Shown piece after piece: positions 60,860 through 64,000 of a stretch of DNA of 64,000 nucleotides (the stretch's first letter is position 1; every line of letters starts with the position of its first letter). The stretch lies in assembly GCF_900167935.1 (NCBI RefSeq), contig NZ_FUYL01000011.1, forward strand, positions 62,001 through 126,000, in the 5' to 3' direction. The position numbers were made by a program, and so were the translations under genes. The notes below the pieces were generated by a model. The model saw only the letters and a program-made list of their open reading frames with translations. It ran no database searches and was not told where the DNA came from. The stretch comes from Maribacter arcticus. Its GTDB lineage: Bacteria; Bacteroidota; Bacteroidia; Flavobacteriales; Flavobacteriaceae.

Positions 60860-61369
60860 ATGAAGCAAACAGAGTTTTTAAATATTGTATTACCGTTTAA
60901 GGATAAATTGTTCCGCATGGCCAAAAGATTATTGGTATCAACGGAGGAAGCAGAAGATGCCACGCAAGAGATACTTATAAAGTTATGGGATAAGAAGAAT
61001 AAAATAGAAACCTATAATAATGTTGAAGCTTTTGCGATGACCATGACAAAAAATTTCTGTCTGGACAGATTAAAATCTAAACAAGCAGGTAATTTAAAAT
61101 TGGTGCATAGTAATTATACTGATTCTAGTACTTCACTACAAAGTGAGTTAGAAGCTAAAGACAGTATTAGTTGGGTTGAACGAATTATGGCCGAATTACC
61201 AGAGCAACAAAAAATGGTATTACAATTGCGAGATGTAGAGCAATACGAATACGAAGAAATAGAAAAATTACTGGATATGAAGCCTACAGCCATACGGGTA
61301 GCTTTATCCAGAGCACGAAAAACCGTACGGGAAAAATTAATTGAAAAGCACAATTATGGAATTGCATAA
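60860..61369 (+). CDS. ECF-type RNA polymerase sigma factor
   Basis: 169 residues. Sigma-2: ILPFKDKLFRMAKRLLVSTE, EEAEDATQEILIKLWDK and AFAMTMTKNFCLDRLKS. Sigma-4: LPEQQKMVLQLRDVEQYEYE, then IEKLLDMKPTAIRVALSRARK. It directs transcription of a private regulon. It heads a plus-strand operon with an anti-sigma-like protein and three DUF4252 proteins, and has its own likely ECF promoter. It is not closely similar to the other ECF factor at 26772. Confidence 0.92.
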   Translation: MKQTEFLNIVLPFKDKLFRMAKRLLVSTEEAEDATQEILIKLWDKKNKIETYNNVEAFAMTMTKNFCLDRLKSKQAGNLKLVHSNYTDSSTSLQSELEAKDSISWVERIMAELPEQQKMVLQLRDVEQYEYEEIEKLLDMKPTAIRVALSRARKTVREKLIEKHNYGIA

Positions 61370-61790
61370 CATAGAAAAATTAATAGAGAAATATTTTGAG
61401 GCTACCACCACGGTTGCTGAAGAAGAAACGCTAAGGGAGTATTTTTCAAAAGAGAGTGTTGCGCCTCATTTAGAGCAACATGCACCTTTGTTCAATTATT
61501 TCACCAAAGCTAAAGAAGAACGCTTTACAAAGCAGGTCCCGTTAAAACCTAGAATAAATTATTTGAAATGGGTTTCTGTTGCCGCGATAGCAGTCTTTAT
61601 GGTCGGGTTGTATATGTATCAACCAACACCAGCCCCAGTTACTTTAGCAGACGAGTATACACAGGAAGAAATTGAGTCTGCACAAGAGGCTTTTGCCTTA
61701 TTAGCAATGAATTTTAATAAAGGTACTGAGCAACTGTATCATTTAGAAGAATTCGAAAAAACAACAAATAAATTTTTAACCAAAAAATAA
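61356..61790 (+). CDS. Single-pass membrane protein, probable anti-sigma factor
   Basis: 144 residues from the ATG at 61356 (14-bp overlap with the sigma gene). Cytoplasmic helical part (LHNIEKLIEKYFEATTTVAE, then EETLREYFSKESV), a membrane helix near 68-85 (WVSVAAIAVFMVGLYMYQ), then a short periplasmic tail. The topology and coupling to the sigma gene argue for an anti-sigma factor; no zinc-binding signature is visible. It is followed after 5 bp by the first DUF4252 gene. Confidence 0.72.
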   Translation: MELHNIEKLIEKYFEATTTVAEEETLREYFSKESVAPHLEQHAPLFNYFTKAKEERFTKQVPLKPRINYLKWVSVAAIAVFMVGLYMYQPTPAPVTLADEYTQEEIESAQEAFALLAMNFNKGTEQLYHLEEFEKTTNKFLTKK

Positions 61791-61795
61791 TTAAA

Positions 61796-62350
61796 ATGAA
61801 AAAGATAGTACTATTAACAATGTTGGTTTTGGCTCCGATTATTTCAAGAGCACAAGATATTTTCGATAAATACGAAGATAATGACAAAGTGACCTTTGTT
61901 GCCATGCAACCTAAGATGTTTCAAATGTTAGGTAAAATGAGTGTAAGCTCAGATGACCCAGAAGCAAAAGAGTTTTTTGAACTTGTAAATTCAATTACAA
62001 GCTTTAAAGTCATTACAACCGATGACGCAGCTATTTCTAAAGATGTAGATAGTTGGGTGACCAATCGCTTAAAAAGTTCATCATTTGAAGAATTAATGCG
62101 AGTAAGGGATGGTGGTTCTAATGTGAGATTTTATGTAAAGGAAGGTAAAGACAGTGACCATGTTAAAGAGTTATTAATGTTCGTAACCGGTATGAAAGAT
62201 ATGGATATAGACATTAATGGTAAAAAACTCGAAACGGTTTTACTATCCTTGACAGGAGATATCAATTTACGATCGGTGTCTAAATTGACCGATAAAATGG
62301 ATTTACCAGGAGGCGACCAATTAGGGAAAGCATCTAAAAAGGGGAATTAA
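61796..62350 (+). CDS. DUF4252 exported protein (paralogue 1)
   Basis: 184 residues. Signal peptide MKKIVLLTMLVLAPIISRA. DUF4252 features: FDKYEDNDKVTFVAMQPKM, then DPEAKEFFELV, FEELMRVRDGGSNVRFYVKE, KELLMFVTGMKD and KLETVLLSLTGDINL. Function unknown, periplasmic or outer-membrane. The tandem set behind an ECF sigma gene suggests envelope stress or signalling. Confidence 0.82.
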   Translation: MKKIVLLTMLVLAPIISRAQDIFDKYEDNDKVTFVAMQPKMFQMLGKMSVSSDDPEAKEFFELVNSITSFKVITTDDAAISKDVDSWVTNRLKSSSFEELMRVRDGGSNVRFYVKEGKDSDHVKELLMFVTGMKDMDIDINGKKLETVLLSLTGDINLRSVSKLTDKMDLPGGDQLGKASKKGN

Positions 62351-62467
62351 ATAATAATCAATAAGCGTTAATCCCTAATTAAATTAACGCTTTTGATAAA
62401 CAAGTATTCATCAATTCATCAATCACTTTTATCCTATAATAGGGTAGATGTACTAAAAACAACAATC

Positions 62468-63010
62468 ATGAAAAAAGTAGCAGTAGTATTTTTAATGGCA
62501 ATTTTACCCGCATTGGGTTTCTCACAGTCTGTATTCGATAAGTATGAGGATATGGATAACGTAGGTTCTGTAATCGTGAACAAAGGTATGATAGACTTAG
62601 TCTCTAAATTAGGAGGAATGAGTGATGATGCCGAAGCGAAGGAGTTTATGGACGTAGCTAGCGGACTTAAAAACATAAAAGTTTTTATGACCGAAGACGC
62701 ATCTGTTTCGGCAGATATGTCTGCAACGGTAAAAAAGTATCTTAAGTCTTCGAAATTAGAAGAATTAATGCGTGTAAAGGACAAAGATGTAAATGTTAAA
62801 TTCTATATTAGAGATGGTGCTAAAAAGGACCATGTGACAGAATTATTAATGTTTGTATCAGGATTGGATAATGTTGAAATAGGTGATCATGGTAGAAAAC
62901 TGGAAACTGTTTTGGTCAGCCTAACTGGTGATATCGATTTAAATAAAATTGGGTCGATTACCAACAAAATGAATTTACCGCAAGATTTGAATAAAGCTTC
63001 TGGTAAGTAA
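62468..63010 (+). CDS. DUF4252 exported protein (paralogue 2)
   Basis: 180 residues from the ATG at 62468, which gives a signal peptide (MKKVAVVFLMAILPALGFSQ); a longer upstream frame has no signal. The same landmarks as its neighbour appear: FDKYEDMDNVGSVIVNKGM, DAEAKEFMDVA, LEELMRVKDKDVNVKFYIRD, TELLMFVSGLDN and KLETVLVSLTGDIDL. A clear tandem duplicate; the 117-bp gap from paralogue 1 holds no other ORF. Confidence 0.82.
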   Translation: MKKVAVVFLMAILPALGFSQSVFDKYEDMDNVGSVIVNKGMIDLVSKLGGMSDDAEAKEFMDVASGLKNIKVFMTEDASVSADMSATVKKYLKSSKLEELMRVKDKDVNVKFYIRDGAKKDHVTELLMFVSGLDNVEIGDHGRKLETVLVSLTGDIDLNKIGSITNKMNLPQDLNKASGK

Positions 63011-63076
63011 TTTATTTTAGGAAAGGATTTTTCGTAAAACCGGAGGGTTCTTTCCTTCAATTTTAAAAAATGCATT

Positions 63077-63616
63077 ATGAAAAAAGTATATTGGGTTTTA
63101 GTTATGGTAATAGGTTTTACCATTTCATCTTGTTCTTCAGAACAAAGTCTACAGCAGTATTTTATTGCTAGTTCAGAGAATCCGAATTTCATGTCTTTCG
63201 ATTTACCTTCTAGTCTTTTGAATTTAGAAAAGGCAGAATTGAGTGAAACTCAAAAAAAGACAGCAAGTTCTCTTAAGAAGCTAAACATTCTAGCATTTCA
63301 GAAAAAGGATAATAACACTGCCGATTATGAAGTACAAAAGGCAGCTATTAAGACGATTTTAAAAAGTTCAGATTTTAGCGAATTAATGAAGATGAATACA
63401 TCTTTTGGAAAAGCTACAATTCAATTGAAAGGGGACGATGATACCATAGATGAAATTGTAATCTATGGAGATAATGACGAAAAAGGATTAATTCTGGTTC
63501 GTGTTTTGGGTGATGATATGAACCCAGCAAGTTTCGTGCAATTGATACAAGCTATGGAAAAATCTGATTTTGACGGTAAAGGCCTTGAACAACTCGGAAA
63601 TTTGATAAAAGGCTAA
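63077..63616 (+). CDS. DUF4252-like lipoprotein (paralogue 3)
   Basis: 179 residues. Lipoprotein signal MKKVYWVLVMVIGFTISSCS (lipobox ISSC). The mature part follows the DUF4252 plan more loosely: KTILKSSDFSELMKMNTSFG, IQLKGDDDTIDEIVIYGDN and LILVRVLGDDMNPASFVQL. More divergent than the two upstream copies and membrane-anchored where they are soluble. The operon ends here with a terminator. Confidence 0.72.
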   Translation: MKKVYWVLVMVIGFTISSCSSEQSLQQYFIASSENPNFMSFDLPSSLLNLEKAELSETQKKTASSLKKLNILAFQKKDNNTADYEVQKAAIKTILKSSDFSELMKMNTSFGKATIQLKGDDDTIDEIVIYGDNDEKGLILVRVLGDDMNPASFVQLIQAMEKSDFDGKGLEQLGNLIKG

Positions 63617-63641
63617 TTATTTAGCGTATTATTTTTAAAAC

Positions 63642-63677
63642 AAAAAAACCTGTTACGAATAAGTGACAGGTTTTTTT
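63642..63677 (+). terminator. Rho-independent terminator of the DUF4252 operon
   Basis: Stem of seven A plus CCTGTTAC paired with GTGACAGG plus seven T, with one G-T wobble and a GAATAA loop. Confidence 0.9.
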
Positions 63678-63752
63678 GTTTTAAAATGAGGTTTAAACTT
63701 ATTTTTAATGTGACCTTTTAAAAAAAAGTGTGTCATATTATTGAGGACGATT

Positions 63753-63776
63753 AAATAAGAACCTAAATAAGAACCT
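63753..63776 (+). repeat. Two tandem copies of a 12-base unit before the MscS gene
   Basis: AAATAAGAACCT occurs twice in a row, followed by a partial third copy. It lies 19 bp before the start codon in the 5' leader. Length differences here could arise by slippage. Confidence 0.5.
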
Positions 63777-63795
63777 AAATAAAAAACTATTTAAA

Positions 63796-64000
63796 ATGGA
63801 AGACGCACAAGTATGGATTGACAAAGGAATTGATTTTATAATGGTATTCGGACCAAAAATTATTGGTGCGATTTTAATTTATATTATTGGTTCTTGGGTT
63901 ATAAAGAAATTGGTTGGTGTTGCCAGAAAAGGTATGACCAAACAAGAGTATGACGAATCACTCAAAAAGTTCTTATTAAGTTTAGTTAAATGGGCACTTA
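63796..64000 (+). CDS. MscS-type mechanosensitive channel, N-terminal part (runs off the right edge)
   Basis: The first 68 residues are present: MEDAQVWIDKGIDFIMVFGP, a membrane helix (KIIGAILIYIIGSWVIKKLV) and MTKQEYDESLKKFLLSLVKWAL entering the next. This is the typical opening of small MscS channels, which open on membrane tension to release solutes in osmotic downshock. The pore helix is outside the window. Confidence 0.75.
   Translation, partial: MEDAQVWIDKGIDFIMVFGPKIIGAILIYIIGSWVIKKLVGVARKGMTKQEYDESLKKFLLSLVKWAL

Noticed and set aside
1-64000. tRNA, rRNA, tmRNA, CRISPR arrays, insertion sequences, prophage or integrative-element boundaries
   Set aside because: No cloverleaf arms, rRNA blocks, spaced direct repeats, transposases or integrases were seen on either strand; gene content and base composition look uniform.

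Overview
The window looks like a chromosomal segment of a marine-type Flavobacteriaceae (phylum Bacteroidota). The DNA is AT-rich. Several promoters carry the Bacteroidota -7 box TAnnTTTG, once with a TTG about 19 bp upstream (before rpmH). Protein families point the same way: type B L31, the alternative GlmU-like family, DUF4199, DUF4252 and DUF3124 proteins, a TonB-dependent receptor, and many small lipoproteins. No tRNA, rRNA, CRISPR array, insertion sequence, integrase or phage gene was seen. Most of it is core genome, and no clearly new defence or mobile system is present.

Layout. 1-5.5 kb (minus): the start of an M28-type peptidase, an MFS transporter, an unusual beta-propeller/double NTF2-like protein and a fused trehalose-phosphate synthase/phosphatase. 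A GH15 hydrolase (plus) diverges from the latter, making a likely trehalose module. 7.4-8.8 kb: a PLP decarboxylase. 8.9-17.0 kb (minus): a fatty-acid beta-oxidation operon (MarR regulator, FadN-like, FadA, FadE-like) preceded by a perfect 24-bp palindrome, and a long-chain acyl-CoA ligase. 17.2-20.9 kb: purL. 21-26 kb: an HxlR regulator, an M20 amidohydrolase, an rRNA-type m5C methyltransferase and a BNR/YCF48-like lipoprotein. 25.8-27.3 kb (minus): a three-gene ECF sigma operon. 27.4-32.5 kb (minus): an MsbA-like exporter, phosphoglucomutase, a GT2 glycosyltransferase and a DUF4199 protein. 32.7-38.5 kb: L31, GlmU-like, MtaB, a GNAT, an alpha/beta hydrolase, a lytic transglycosylase and a TPR protein. 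38.7-41.8 kb: rpmH and a carB that lacks the C-terminal allosteric domain. 41.9-45.3 kb: a second acyl-CoA ligase, a GIY-YIG-like protein, an SDR and a small conserved protein. 45.4-49.8 kb: the oxidative pentose-phosphate genes gnd, zwf and pgl. 49.8-52.2 kb: a thioesterase, a small membrane protein and RmuC. 52.3-57.6 kb: cobalamin uptake, with the ABC genes btuF-btuC-btuD (minus) divergent from a cobalamin-riboswitch-controlled BtuB-type receptor (plus). 57.6-60.6 kb: two tandem S41 protease lipoproteins. 60.9-63.6 kb (plus): a second ECF sigma operon with an anti-sigma-like protein and three DUF4252 proteins. The window ends inside a MscS-type channel gene.

The most interesting non-coding signals are: the MarR palindrome (14910-14933) and a degenerate copy at the acyl-CoA ligase; two mutually exclusive hairpins between the cobalamin aptamer and the btuB start; a likely autoregulatory ECF promoter at 60788-60815; a hairpin at the very 5' end of the L31 mRNA; and a 12-codon leader ORF with a strong Shine-Dalgarno just before zwf. 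All functional statements come from reading motifs and family knowledge; no database search was run.
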